From: an uncultured Pelagibacteraceae bacterium
GTDB taxonomy: Bacteria; Pseudomonadota; Alphaproteobacteria; Pelagibacterales; Pelagibacteraceae
NCBI GenBank assembly: GCA_902582605.1
Contig: CACHSP010000002.1
Span: 62,001 to 126,000 of the forward strand
Length of the DNA stretch: 64,000 nt
Direction of reading: 5' to 3'
A model generated the notes under the pieces. The model was given only the letters and a program-made list of their open reading frames with translations. It searched no databases and was not told where the DNA came from. Below are positions 38,001-47,053 of the stretch, piece after piece. Every line of letters begins with the position of its first letter. Within the stretch, counting starts at the first letter, position 1. Position numbers and translations under genes: made by a program.

Positions 38001-38729
38001 ATGAATTTTTCTTTAGAAATTGGGCCTCAGACAGATCTGGATACTGTTCCAGCTGTAAAAGATATTTATATCACCATGCTACCTGGGGGAGATTATAAAG
38101 AAACAGCTCAACAAGCGGTTGAGTTAGTAAAAAAGGGTTTCAATCCAGTTCCTCATTTTCCAGCTCGATCTATGCAGGATGAAAAACAGCTAAAAGATTA
38201 TGTTTCGAGATGTAAAGATGGTGGCGTGAAACAAGTTTTAGTTATAGGAGGAGGAAGAGAGCCAATGGGAAAATTTGATAGCTCTTTTCAACTTTTGGAG
38301 ACTGGTTATTTTGAGAAGATGACGATAGGAATTGCTGGACACCCAGAGGGGAGTCCTGATATATCCGATTCAGATTTAGAAAAAGCTATGAAAGATAAAA
38401 AGCCTTACGCTGATTATATTGTAACTCAATGGTTACTAGATCCTCAGCCAATTATAGACTTTATTTCTAAACAAAGCGTACCAGTGCATGTGGGAATTAC
38501 TGGGCCTCTAAAAATATCTAGCTTAATAAAATTTGCTAATATAGTTGGTGCAAAAAATTCCCTAAATTTTCTTAAATCTAATTTTAGTAAGGCGTTAGAT
38601 TTATTAAAACCTAAAGACCCTAATGATTTAATTGGGAAAATTAAATCTCATACTGATTTTTTCCACATTTATACATTCGGCGGCTTGAAGGAAACTAACA
38701 AGTGGTTGAAGGAGAATAGTTATGTCTAA
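38001..38729 (+). CDS. methylenetetrahydrofolate reductase (MetF) family protein
   Basis: ORF 242 aa; NPVPHFPARSMQDEKQLKDYVSRCKDGGVKQVLVIGGG, GIAGHPEGSPDIS. Confidence 0.8.
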   Translation: MNFSLEIGPQTDLDTVPAVKDIYITMLPGGDYKETAQQAVELVKKGFNPVPHFPARSMQDEKQLKDYVSRCKDGGVKQVLVIGGGREPMGKFDSSFQLLETGYFEKMTIGIAGHPEGSPDISDSDLEKAMKDKKPYADYIVTQWLLDPQPIIDFISKQSVPVHVGITGPLKISSLIKFANIVGAKNSLNFLKSNFSKALDLLKPKDPNDLIGKIKSHTDFFHIYTFGGLKETNKWLKENSYV

Positions 38730-40080
38730 AGAGTTTGACTATACTAATTTAAAGCATGTTACTTCTGTAGATCAATCAGATCGAAAAGTACCATATAACT
38801 TAAGACAAAGTGGACCAACAAAAGTTGAAATGTTAATTTCAACAAGAGTAAGAAAATCACCTTATTGGCATTTATCTATGCAAGCAGGTTGTTGGAGAGC
38901 GACAGTTTATAACCGTATTTATCATCCAAGAGGTTATGTAAAACCAGAAGACGGTGGTGCAATGGTTGAATATGATGCAATTGTTAATCATGTAACTATG
39001 TGGAATGTTGCAGTTGAAAGACAAATTCAAGTTAAGGGTCCAGATGCAGAAAAATTTGTTGATTATGTAATCACAAGAGATGCAACAAAAATTTCACCAA
39101 TGAGAGCAAGATACGTTATTTTGTGTAATGCTTATGGTGGGGTTTTAAATGATCCAATTCTTTTAAGAATTTCTAAGGATGAGTTTTGGTTTTCATTATC
39201 AGATTCTGATATTGGTTTGTACTTACAAGGTGTTAATGCAGATGGAAGATTCAATTGTACCATTGAAGAAATCGATGCTTGTCCTGTTCAAATACAAGGT
39301 CCAAAATCAAAAGCTCTAATGAAAGATTTGTTAGGTGATCAAGTTGATTTAGAAAATATGCCGTTTTATGGTTTAGCTGAAGTTAAAGTTGCTGGGCGAA
39401 GTTGTGTGATTTCTCAATCGGGTTTTTCTGGAGAAGCTGGTTATGAGATTTATTTAAGAGATGCAACTTTATATGCTGATGACATGTGGAATGCTGTGCT
39501 TGAGGTTGGAAAAAAACACCAGTTAATGGTTATTGCACCTGCTCACCACAGAAGAATCCAGGCTGGCATTTTGTCTTGGGGTCAAGATATGGATCAACAA
39601 CATAATCCTTATCAATGTAACTTAGGCTACCAGGTTTCTTTATCAGGAAAAGGTGAATGGAACAAAACATCTGACTATGTTGGTAAAGCGGCTCTAGAAA
39701 AAATGGGTAAAGAACTTAAAGATGGTAAGAAACCATACGCACTTCAGTTAGTTGGATTGGAGTTGGGTGGAAAACCTATTGATGATTATGCACCAGATTT
39801 TTGGTTAATATCAAATGAGAGTGGTGGGGATCCAGTTGGTTTCATTACTTCACCCTGGTGGCATCCTGAAAAGAAAACTAACATTGCAATGGGATATGTT
39901 CCTTTTGATGGAACATTAAATGCAAATGGATTTCCAAAAGGTAAGGTTGGAACCAAATACAAAGTACATTTACCTGAAAAATACTCTGATACTCCAGGTA
40001 AGCCTGTAGATGCAGTAATAGTAGATATTCCATTTAAAGAATCTTTCAACGCTAATACAAGAGAAGTTTCAAAAGGTTAA
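38722..40080 (+). CDS. GcvT/aminomethyltransferase family protein, probable THF-dependent demethylase (DmdA-like, substrate unknown)
   Basis: ORF 452 aa; WNVAVERQIQVKGPDAEKFVDYVITRDATKISPMRARYVILCNAYGGVLNDPILLRIS; 8-nt overlap with MetF-like ORF. Confidence 0.8.
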   Translation: MSKEFDYTNLKHVTSVDQSDRKVPYNLRQSGPTKVEMLISTRVRKSPYWHLSMQAGCWRATVYNRIYHPRGYVKPEDGGAMVEYDAIVNHVTMWNVAVERQIQVKGPDAEKFVDYVITRDATKISPMRARYVILCNAYGGVLNDPILLRISKDEFWFSLSDSDIGLYLQGVNADGRFNCTIEEIDACPVQIQGPKSKALMKDLLGDQVDLENMPFYGLAEVKVAGRSCVISQSGFSGEAGYEIYLRDATLYADDMWNAVLEVGKKHQLMVIAPAHHRRIQAGILSWGQDMDQQHNPYQCNLGYQVSLSGKGEWNKTSDYVGKAALEKMGKELKDGKKPYALQLVGLELGGKPIDDYAPDFWLISNESGGDPVGFITSPWWHPEKKTNIAMGYVPFDGTLNANGFPKGKVGTKYKVHLPEKYSDTPGKPVDAVIVDIPFKESFNANTREVSKG

Positions 40081-40089
40081 TCTGATTTT

Positions 40090-40107
40090 GGGGGAGTTTA
40101 CTCCCCC
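40090..40107 (+). terminator. GC-rich hairpin after the GcvT-like gene (no obvious T-tract)
   Basis: GGGGGAGTTTACTCCCCC, 10 nt after the stop codon. Confidence 0.5.
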
Positions 40108-40117
40108 ACTATCTTAA

Positions 40118-40222
40118 ATGACAAAAGGTTTCTTAATAGTAATTTGCATTATTATAGCTATTGCTTTAATAATATTCCCATTAATCGTATCTTACAAAGA
40201 GCAAAAAAATAAAAAAAAATAA
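40118..40222 (+). CDS. very small membrane protein (34 aa)
   Basis: Read by hand: MTKGFLIVICIIIAIALIIFPLIVSYKEQKNKKK*; stop abuts the next ATG. Confidence 0.4.
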   Translation: MTKGFLIVICIIIAIALIIFPLIVSYKEQKNKKK

Positions 40223-40765
40223 ATGTTCGGTGAATTTCTAAGTATTATTTTAAAATCTATCAAACTAGATAAAACACTTTATTCCGATAGTAAAAATTTT
40301 GGTGAAGCCTCAGTTTATTTTGCGGGTATCATTATGATTCTAGATGGTATTGCTGGGGCAGTTGCTGCAAACACAGTTTTTAAAACAGCCGTTGCAATGT
40401 CAGGAGTGACTGCAATATTAACTTGGTTTGTCTGGGCAATATTAATCTTTGTTATTGGGGTCAAACTATTTCCTGATAAAAATAGTAAAGTTCCATTTAA
40501 AAAAGTATTAACTGCAGTTGGTTTCGCTCACGCACCTGGTCTGTTAAGATTTTTTGCTGTGACACCAGAATTAATGATACCTATTATTTTTCTTACACAA
40601 TTTTGGATTTTTGCTGGATTAATTATTTCAACGCGACAAGTTCTTAATCTTAAATCAAATTTAAAATCATTTGGAATAGTCTTTATGTCATTTTTGATTA
40701 TTGTCTTTTTATCTATTTCATTTGTGATAAGTCGAATGAACGCCTTACCAATCAATCATATTTAG
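40223..40765 (+). CDS. YIP1 family membrane protein
   Basis: ORF 180 aa, five hydrophobic segments, Yip1-like pattern (VGFAHAPGLLRFF). Confidence 0.7.
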   Translation: MFGEFLSIILKSIKLDKTLYSDSKNFGEASVYFAGIIMILDGIAGAVAANTVFKTAVAMSGVTAILTWFVWAILIFVIGVKLFPDKNSKVPFKKVLTAVGFAHAPGLLRFFAVTPELMIPIIFLTQFWIFAGLIISTRQVLNLKSNLKSFGIVFMSFLIIVFLSISFVISRMNALPINHI

Positions 40766-40920
40766 ATTGGAAAAATTGTCTTAGAAACCCTGCAAGACTT
40801 ACAAATTTTAAAACCAGTTAGAATTAAGTTTTGAGTAACACTTTCATGCTGTTCTTTACATTCATCACAAATATCATCTAAATCCTTAAGATTTTTTTCT
40901 ATTTCTTTATCCTCAGTCAT
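40762..40920 (-). CDS. small zinc-ribbon-like protein (52 aa)
   Basis: Read by hand: MTEDKEIEKNLKDLDDICDECKEQHESVTQNLILTGFKICKSCRVSKTIFPI*; CxxC...CxxC; 8-nt overlap with the upstream ORF end. Confidence 0.6.
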   Translation of the reverse strand: MTEDKEIEKNLKDLDDICDECKEQHESVTQNLILTGFKICKSCRVSKTIFPI

Positions 40921-41524
40921 TATCAGTCAAACCAGCTCCCGCTGCACCCTCTTTTAAACTATCAGTTTCCTCTACAAATGTATCTTCTGCAAGTTTGTAG
41001 AGATTTTTCCAATCTTGATCTGAAAAGTTATCTTCATTGTTTAAAAAACTTATTTCTACTTTTTTTGCTAACTTTGGCATTTCTTTATCCCACATATTAG
41101 AAGAGATACTCACATTAAAATTCAATAAAAATTTACAATCATCAAATGAAATTAATAATTTTTTTCCAATTATTTCTGAAGCTCTACTTAAAAAAGATAA
41201 AAGCAGCAATGGATAAGCAAGATTTTCAACTGAACACTTTTTTAAATTCTCGATGTTTTTTACTTGATCAATAAAATTAACACCTAACATAATTGGACAA
41301 AAAGATGATCCATCTGATTTGTTAATCTTATCGATTAGTTTTATCTCTTCAAAATTTTCTTTTTTTTTATTTTGATAATATTGATTAAGATGCTTGATCG
41401 CTGGAAAACCAAATAATTCGGATAATCTCACAGATTTACCAACTTCCTCTGCTATACCCCATGAATAACCAGCACCTCGACTTGCTCTCTTAGCTGTAGT
41501 TTCTATCTCACTTAAGGATTTCAT
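40913..41524 (-). CDS. DUF3726-like protein
   Basis: ORF 203 aa; MKSLSEIETTAKRASRGAGYSWGIAEEVGKSVRLSELFGFPAIKHL. Confidence 0.75.
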   Translation of the reverse strand: MKSLSEIETTAKRASRGAGYSWGIAEEVGKSVRLSELFGFPAIKHLNQYYQNKKKENFEEIKLIDKINKSDGSSFCPIMLGVNFIDQVKNIENLKKCSVENLAYPLLLLSFLSRASEIIGKKLLISFDDCKFLLNFNVSISSNMWDKEMPKLAKKVEISFLNNEDNFSDQDWKNLYKLAEDTFVEETDSLKEGAAGAGLTDND

Positions 41525-41527
41525 AAT

Positions 41528-43189
41528 TTAAGAATGGGTTTTATAAACCCATTGCTCATCATAATCATTTAACTCATTAGGGAGTGGCGCACCTTGAAAC
41601 ATACATATTCTCAACCACTTGTCAGATCTTGGATCAAATTTTAAAGCTCCAAAAAAAGATAACTTTAACCTCAACATATCAATTGGAACTAAATTTTCTC
41701 CAATAGTATTATCTTGTATTTCTGAATATGGAAATTTTTCAATAATAAAGGCTCTTCTAACAACATGTCTTAAATCAGAATTATCAATTAAAAATTGATT
41801 AATTTTTAAATTATTTTTTAAAGGCGACAATCTTTCATACAGTTTTTTTATATCTCTAGCTATTGCCAAAGGCTGCTCTAAATCTGCACCATTTTCCTCA
41901 AAACGATTAGCTAATCTTGGCTCTTCTTTATTTTTTGAAATAAACCAAAATTTCTGATTGCTCTCTTCCATATTGAAATTAATTTTTAAAATATTCGAAT
42001 ATTTATTTTCTAAAATCTTTTTTAAATCTCCTACATTACGTTCAGTTGGAATATTAAAGTATTTTTCCTCCTCAGAGCTCATTTGCGCAACCAACGGCTG
42101 AACTATATCACCAAATGGCTCCATCATTATTGAGACAACGTATTCTATGCACTCTTCACAAGTTTCTTTCTCTAGCCAAAGATAAATTTCATTAAAAGGA
42201 TAATCTTTTTGAAAATCAAATTCATTTTCTAAGAAATGGATGAATTTTTTAATATCTTTGAGCAAAAGTTTAATTTTTTTGAGTTGATATTCACTCTCTG
42301 TATTCCAGCTAGTTATATTTTTAAGAGAACTTTTCACACAATCTTTAAATAAATCTCTATCTTGTGTTTTAACAATTTTAATTTCTCTTATTTTTTTAAG
42401 TGCAATTTCTCTACTAAGTATCCAATTATTTAATAAAGTTGGATGATTAACAATAAATGGAGCCATTCCTAATCCAGTAGAATTTCCTATACCCAAATTT
42501 CTACAAATTTTAGGATCTAGTTTAACAGCTGAATTAGGATTTTTATTTTTTGCAACATGATTAACTTGATCAAACGTAAATTGTCTAACTAAATAAACTA
42601 ACATCATCTCTAATCTGAATGGTCCGTTAATTTCCTCTCTATTTTTAATTCTGAATCGATCTGCTAAACCAAACTTACCTGATCCATAAACTGCAGTCGT
42701 TCTGTATAAATATCCAACTTTTTCAAGTAACTCTAAATCAGGTTGGTTTCCATTGCTTAAACTTTCAACAACATGATCAAATATCCTAACAGATTTATTT
42801 GCTCTAGATAATGTAAGCTCTTTATAAGACAACCTACCAACTTCCTGTTTTGGAACCTCATTTCTTAATCTGTCAATATCTTCTTTTAAAGGTACTCCAT
42901 CATGTAATGTAAAGGCTGCATCCCACTTAGTTGCTATTACTCTATCCGATCTTTCATCATCATTAATTTTGTTCGCATAACAGATTAAAGAATAAACCCT
43001 GTCTTTTTTTTTAAAGGAGTATAATGCTGTGCCATAACCTTCTTTGTCTAAATCAAACAAGTCTCTATTATATTGCCAATCTTTAAATTCGCTTAAAAAA
43101 CTTCGTAAAAAAGATAATCTTGATTGATGAAAGGAACCAAGTCTTGATAACTTCATTATGATGTTTGGATCTCTTAATTCTATATTCAT
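41528..43189 (-). CDS. conserved-looking protein of unknown function (553 aa)
   Basis: Long ORF sandwiched between the DUF3726-like and M19 dipeptidase genes with 2-3 nt gaps. Confidence 0.6.
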   Translation of the reverse strand: MNIELRDPNIIMKLSRLGSFHQSRLSFLRSFLSEFKDWQYNRDLFDLDKEGYGTALYSFKKKDRVYSLICYANKINDDERSDRVIATKWDAAFTLHDGVPLKEDIDRLRNEVPKQEVGRLSYKELTLSRANKSVRIFDHVVESLSNGNQPDLELLEKVGYLYRTTAVYGSGKFGLADRFRIKNREEINGPFRLEMMLVYLVRQFTFDQVNHVAKNKNPNSAVKLDPKICRNLGIGNSTGLGMAPFIVNHPTLLNNWILSREIALKKIREIKIVKTQDRDLFKDCVKSSLKNITSWNTESEYQLKKIKLLLKDIKKFIHFLENEFDFQKDYPFNEIYLWLEKETCEECIEYVVSIMMEPFGDIVQPLVAQMSSEEEKYFNIPTERNVGDLKKILENKYSNILKINFNMEESNQKFWFISKNKEEPRLANRFEENGADLEQPLAIARDIKKLYERLSPLKNNLKINQFLIDNSDLRHVVRRAFIIEKFPYSEIQDNTIGENLVPIDMLRLKLSFFGALKFDPRSDKWLRICMFQGAPLPNELNDYDEQWVYKTHS

Positions 43190-43191
43190 AT

Positions 43192-44157
43192 TTAGATAGT
43201 TTTATAAAAGTTATACCAATTGTTACCTAATATTCCATTAGTCTCAGTCTCTGAAAAACCAACCTTTTTTAAACCTGCTTCTAAGTTTTTAAAACCTCTT
43301 GCATCCTCAAACCAATTAGGCTGTTTGGGAAACCCTGGTTTATTTTTAGAGCCTTCTCCATAATTTCTATTTTTAGACCAGGTTCCATTTCTCATCCATT
43401 CAACAACCTCATCTGGTTGATTTAAACAAAGATCTGATCCTATACCAATATTATTAATATCCATTATTTCTGCTGTTTTCGCCACCATTTCACAAAAGCT
43501 TTCTAGAGAACAATTTGTATTATCCTTAAGGTGATGCGGATATAAAGATAAACCTAATATTCCTCCGCTTTCACTTAAAGTTTTTAGTAACTCAGAAGAC
43601 TTATTTCTTTTTGCTGCGTGCCAAAAAGATGGGTTTGCATGAGTGATTGCTATTGGTTTTTCACTAAACTCAATTGCATCAAAAGTACTTTTTTCTGCTG
43701 AATGAGACATATCCACTACAATACCCACTCTATTCATTTCACGGATAACTTCCCTACCAAAATTAGTTACCCCACTATCATTTTTTTCATAACATCCTGT
43801 CGCCAACAATGATTGATTGTTGTAAGTGAGCTGCATAAATCTACATCCAAGACTATGAACTTTTTCAACTAAATTGATATCATCTTCTATTGGAGAGCAA
43901 TTTTGAAAACCAAAAAAAATTGCAGTTTTATTCTCATTATTTGCTTTTTCAATATCCTTAAAACTTTGGCCTAAAAAAATTAAATCTGAATTTTCTTTTA
44001 ATAAAGTTTGCCACCTACTTATTTCGTTTTGAAGTTCATCAAAATCTTCATGATAGACTATTGTAACATGAACTGCATCTAGACCAGCCTCACGATTAAT
44101 CTCAAAAACTTTTCTCGACCATTTACAATATTGAAGATTATCGATTTTAAATTTCAT
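43192..44157 (-). CDS. membrane dipeptidase family (peptidase M19)
   Basis: ORF 321 aa; FMQLTYNNQSLLATGCYE, VDMSHSAEKSTFDAIEFSEKPIAITHANP, GIGSDLCLN. Confidence 0.87.
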   Translation of the reverse strand: MKFKIDNLQYCKWSRKVFEINREAGLDAVHVTIVYHEDFDELQNEISRWQTLLKENSDLIFLGQSFKDIEKANNENKTAIFFGFQNCSPIEDDINLVEKVHSLGCRFMQLTYNNQSLLATGCYEKNDSGVTNFGREVIREMNRVGIVVDMSHSAEKSTFDAIEFSEKPIAITHANPSFWHAAKRNKSSELLKTLSESGGILGLSLYPHHLKDNTNCSLESFCEMVAKTAEIMDINNIGIGSDLCLNQPDEVVEWMRNGTWSKNRNYGEGSKNKPGFPKQPNWFEDARGFKNLEAGLKKVGFSETETNGILGNNWYNFYKTI

Positions 44158-44252
44158 TTTAGTTAATTTTGGCTAAGCATACCAAGTTGTTTTTTAAATA
44201 CTATTTATTTTATTGAAATTTTTATCTAATTTTGAAATAAATATTCATCAAA

Positions 44253-44750
44253 TTGATCATGAAAAAAAATAAAAATCTCAAAGTTGCAATCGTCATGGGA
44301 AGCCAATCAGACTTCAAAACGATGAAATTATCCGCAAATATACTAAAAAAAATGGGTGTTCGATTTGAAACTAAAATTATATCTGCCCACCGTACTCCAA
44401 AAAGAATGTATGAATTTGCAGAGAGCGCATCAAAAAACAATATTGGAGTAATCATTGCTGGTGCTGGTGGATCAGCACATTTACCTGGTATGATTTCAGC
44501 TATAACCTCAATTCCAGTTTTAGGTGTTCCCGTTGAAAGTAAAAAGCTTAAAGGACTTGATAGTTTATTATCAATTGCACAAATGCCAAAAGGAATACCC
44601 GTTGGAACCCTTGCAATTGGAGAGGATGGTGCCATAAATGCTGCTTTATTGGCTGCAGCTATAATTGCAAACAGCAATCTTGCTGTAAAAAAGAAATTAA
44701 ATAATTGGCGGTCATCACAAACAAGATCAGTTAAAAAAAATCCAAAATAA
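44253..44750 (+). CDS. purE: N5-carboxyaminoimidazole ribonucleotide mutase
   Basis: ORF 165 aa; VAIVMGSQSDFKTMK, ISAHRTPKRMYEFAESA, GAGGSAHLPGM, GVPVESKKLKGLDSLLSIAQMPKGIPV. Confidence 0.95.
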   Translation: MIMKKNKNLKVAIVMGSQSDFKTMKLSANILKKMGVRFETKIISAHRTPKRMYEFAESASKNNIGVIIAGAGGSAHLPGMISAITSIPVLGVPVESKKLKGLDSLLSIAQMPKGIPVGTLAIGEDGAINAALLAAAIIANSNLAVKKKLNNWRSSQTRSVKKNPK

Positions 44751-44753
44751 AAG

Positions 44754-45194
44754 ATGTCAATAAAAAATTTGGGTATAATTGGTGGTGGTCAACTAGGAAG
44801 CCTATTAGCTGTCGCGGCTAAGAAGTTGAATATCAATACAATAATCTATTGTGATGATGTTGATGCTCCAGCACAAAATTTTTGTAACAAATTTATTCAT
44901 GGCAGATACGATGACAAAGTCAAAATGCAAGAGTTCATAAAAGAAATTGATGTAGTTACTTATGAATTTGAAAATATACCTTATGAAACTCTTAATGAAA
45001 TGAACAAGGTAAAACCAGTTTTACCAAAGCCATCAGTAAATAGATTAATTCAACATCGAATTGCAGAAAAAGATTTTGTCAACAAACTCAATATAAGAAC
45101 TACTAGATACACATCAATAGAAAATAAATCTGATATGGAGCCATTAAGAGATTTCTTACCTGGGATTTTAAAAAACGACTACAATGGGTTATGA
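44754..45194 (+). CDS. purK: PurK N-terminal part (frame-split)
   Basis: NLGIIGGGQLGSLLAVAAKKLN; ends in ...LPGILKNDYNGL*. Confidence 0.88.
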   Translation: MSIKNLGIIGGGQLGSLLAVAAKKLNINTIIYCDDVDAPAQNFCNKFIHGRYDDKVKMQEFIKEIDVVTYEFENIPYETLNEMNKVKPVLPKPSVNRLIQHRIAEKDFVNKLNIRTTRYTSIENKSDMEPLRDFLPGILKNDYNGL

Positions 45195-45801
45195 TGGTAA
45201 AGGTCAATACCCGATTAAAAAAATTGAAGACATCGATAAACTGAATATTGATTTTTCAAAAGGATATATACTAGAAAAATTAGTAAAACTTAAAAAAGAG
45301 ATATCTGTCATTATTACTAGATTTGGGAACAATAGTTATGAAATATATGAACCGATAGAAAATACTCATGAAGATCAGATATTGAAACATTCAATAATAC
45401 CAGCTGAAATCACTAAAAAAATATTTGATGAATCTAAAGATTGGTCAATCCGGATTGCAGAAGAATTGAAATATATTGGAACGCTTTGTGTTGAATTTTT
45501 TATTGATAGAAATGAAAATTTATATGTTAATGAAATAGCTCCTCGAGTTCATAACTCTGGTCATCTTACAATTAATGCTTTTAATATTAGTCAATTTGAA
45601 AATCATGTAAGAGCGGTCTGTTCGTTAGAAAAAATTCCACTCAAAAAAATATCTAATGCAAAAATGATCAATCTTATAGGAAATCAAATCAAACCCTATA
45701 GAGAAAATTTTAAATTAAATGAAAATGAATTTTTCTTTGATTATCAAAAAAAAGAGATAAAAGATAAAAGAAAAATGGGCCACATAACAACTTTAATATA
45801 A
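45184..45801 (+). CDS. purK: PurK C-terminal part (frame-split)
   Basis: MGYDGKGQYPI...LCVEFFIDRNENLYVNEIAPRVHNSGHLTINA. Confidence 0.88.
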   Translation: MGYDGKGQYPIKKIEDIDKLNIDFSKGYILEKLVKLKKEISVIITRFGNNSYEIYEPIENTHEDQILKHSIIPAEITKKIFDESKDWSIRIAEELKYIGTLCVEFFIDRNENLYVNEIAPRVHNSGHLTINAFNISQFENHVRAVCSLEKIPLKKISNAKMINLIGNQIKPYRENFKLNENEFFFDYQKKEIKDKRKMGHITTLI

Positions 45802-46269
45802 ATGCTAAAATCTATAGAGGGAAATTTTGATAACCCGGAAGTCAATAAACTACTTACAAAACATTTTATTGAACTTAGAGCAGCATCACCAGAGGGTAGT
45901 GCTCATGTTCTAGATATTCCGGGGTTAAAAGTTTCATCAATTAAATTTTGGAGCCTTTGGGAAAATGATAAAATATTTGGTTGTGGGGCATTAAAGTTCT
46001 TAAACAAAGATCACGGTGAATTTAAATCAATTAGAATACATGATGATTTTAGAAATCAAGGTAATGGTATCAAAGTCATCAAACATCTCATTGATGAAGC
46101 TAAGAAATTAAAAATTAAAAGAATAAGTTTAGAGACTGGTGCTGGAAAATTTTTTGATCCAGCGAGAAAATTATTTAAAAGATGTGATTTTACACCTTGT
46201 AAACCCTTTGCCCATTATAAAGAAGATGTTAATTCTATCTATTTAACTAAGCTAATTGACCACGAATGA
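45802..46269 (+). CDS. GNAT family N-acetyltransferase
   Basis: ORF 155 aa; GCGALKFLNKDHGEFKSIRIHDDFRNQGNGIKVIKHLIDEAK. Confidence 0.85.
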   Translation: MLKSIEGNFDNPEVNKLLTKHFIELRAASPEGSAHVLDIPGLKVSSIKFWSLWENDKIFGCGALKFLNKDHGEFKSIRIHDDFRNQGNGIKVIKHLIDEAKKLKIKRISLETGAGKFFDPARKLFKRCDFTPCKPFAHYKEDVNSIYLTKLIDHE

Positions 46270-46388
46270 TAAAAAAAAGTCTAATTGTGCACTAAATTTG
46301 TTGACAAAACCCTTTAATTTATAAACAAAGCCATCATTACTTAATTATAAGTAATAAATTAATATAACAAAAAGTAAGAAGAAAAAAT

Positions 46389-46595
46389 ATGAGTCTACAA
46401 GGAAAAGTAAAATGGTTCAATCCAACTAAAGGTTTTGGTTTCATTGAACGTGACGATAAAGAAAAAGATGTGTTTGTACATGTTTCAGCTGTAAGAGATG
46501 CTGGTATGAACGGTTTAGATGAGGGTCAAGCTTTGACTTTCGATGTTGAAGATGGTCCTAAAGGTCCTTCAGCAGTTAACTTAAAAACTGCATAA
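46389..46595 (+). CDS. cold shock protein (CspA family)
   Basis: ORF 68 aa; [29 protein letters not shown]. Confidence 0.95.
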   Translation: MSLQGKVKWFNPTKGFGFIERDDKEKDVFVHVSAVRDAGMNGLDEGQALTFDVEDGPKGPSAVNLKTA

Positions 46596-46610
46596 TTTTC
46601 ACATAAATTA

Positions 46611-46669
46611 ATTGGCTATAAATTTAATTAATTTTTTAAATTAAGAATTAATATATTTTTATAGCCAAT
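46611..46669 (+). terminator. inverted repeat downstream of the csp gene (terminator or stabilising hairpin)
   Basis: ATTGGCTATAAA (46611-46622) / TTTATAGCCAAT (46658-46669), 12-bp perfect arms. Confidence 0.55.
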
Positions 46670-46704
46670 GAACTATTCTATAAACAAAATTTAGAAAATA
46701 ATTT

Positions 46705-46950
46705 ATGATTGGCATTTTAGGTGGAATGGGTACCCAAGCAGGCCTAGATTTTTGTAATAAGCTTGCAATTTTGTATAGAGGTAAGATTGATCAAGATTAC
46801 CCATTGTTTATACTTTATAACAAATCAAATATTCCTGGTAGGCCTGAGTCAATTGGTATCCATACCGGTAAGCTTTCAAGTAAAATAAGTAGTAAAAAAA
46901 CTAAACAAAAATATTTATCTGTTTTAAAAAAGTTTAATCTATGGTTGTAA
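46705..46950 (+). CDS. aspartate/glutamate racemase family, N-terminal part (frame-split)
   Basis: MIGILGGMGTQAGLDFCNKL...DYPLFILYNKSNIPGRPESI. Confidence 0.8.
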   Translation: MIGILGGMGTQAGLDFCNKLAILYRGKIDQDYPLFILYNKSNIPGRPESIGIHTGKLSSKISSKKTKQKYLSVLKKFNLWL

Positions 46951-47053
46951 TCTTTTAAAAAAAAGTAATTGTAAGTTTATAGTCATACCCTGTAACACAG
47001 CTCATTATTGGTATGATGACTTAAAAAAACGAATTAACTTACCTATAGTAAAT

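Noticed and set aside
38722-40080. Direct naming as DmdA (DMSP demethylase)
   Set aside because: It is longer, with an N-terminus that does not match DmdA as I recall it; only the GcvT/DmdA superfamily can be supported from sequence alone.
40090-40107. GGGGGAGTTTACTCCCCC as a classical intrinsic terminator
   Set aside because: The stem is strong but no T-tract follows on the + strand; kept only as a low-confidence terminator/hairpin.
44222-44677. 151-aa minus-strand ORF
   Set aside because: Fully antisense to purE, a well-supported gene; likely a shadow ORF.
45166-45176. A_AAA_AAC looks like a canonical -1 slippery heptamer in purK
   Set aside because: A -1 shift would read RLQWVM, not the PurK frame; the frame needed (TTTMGYDGKG) requires the opposite offset.
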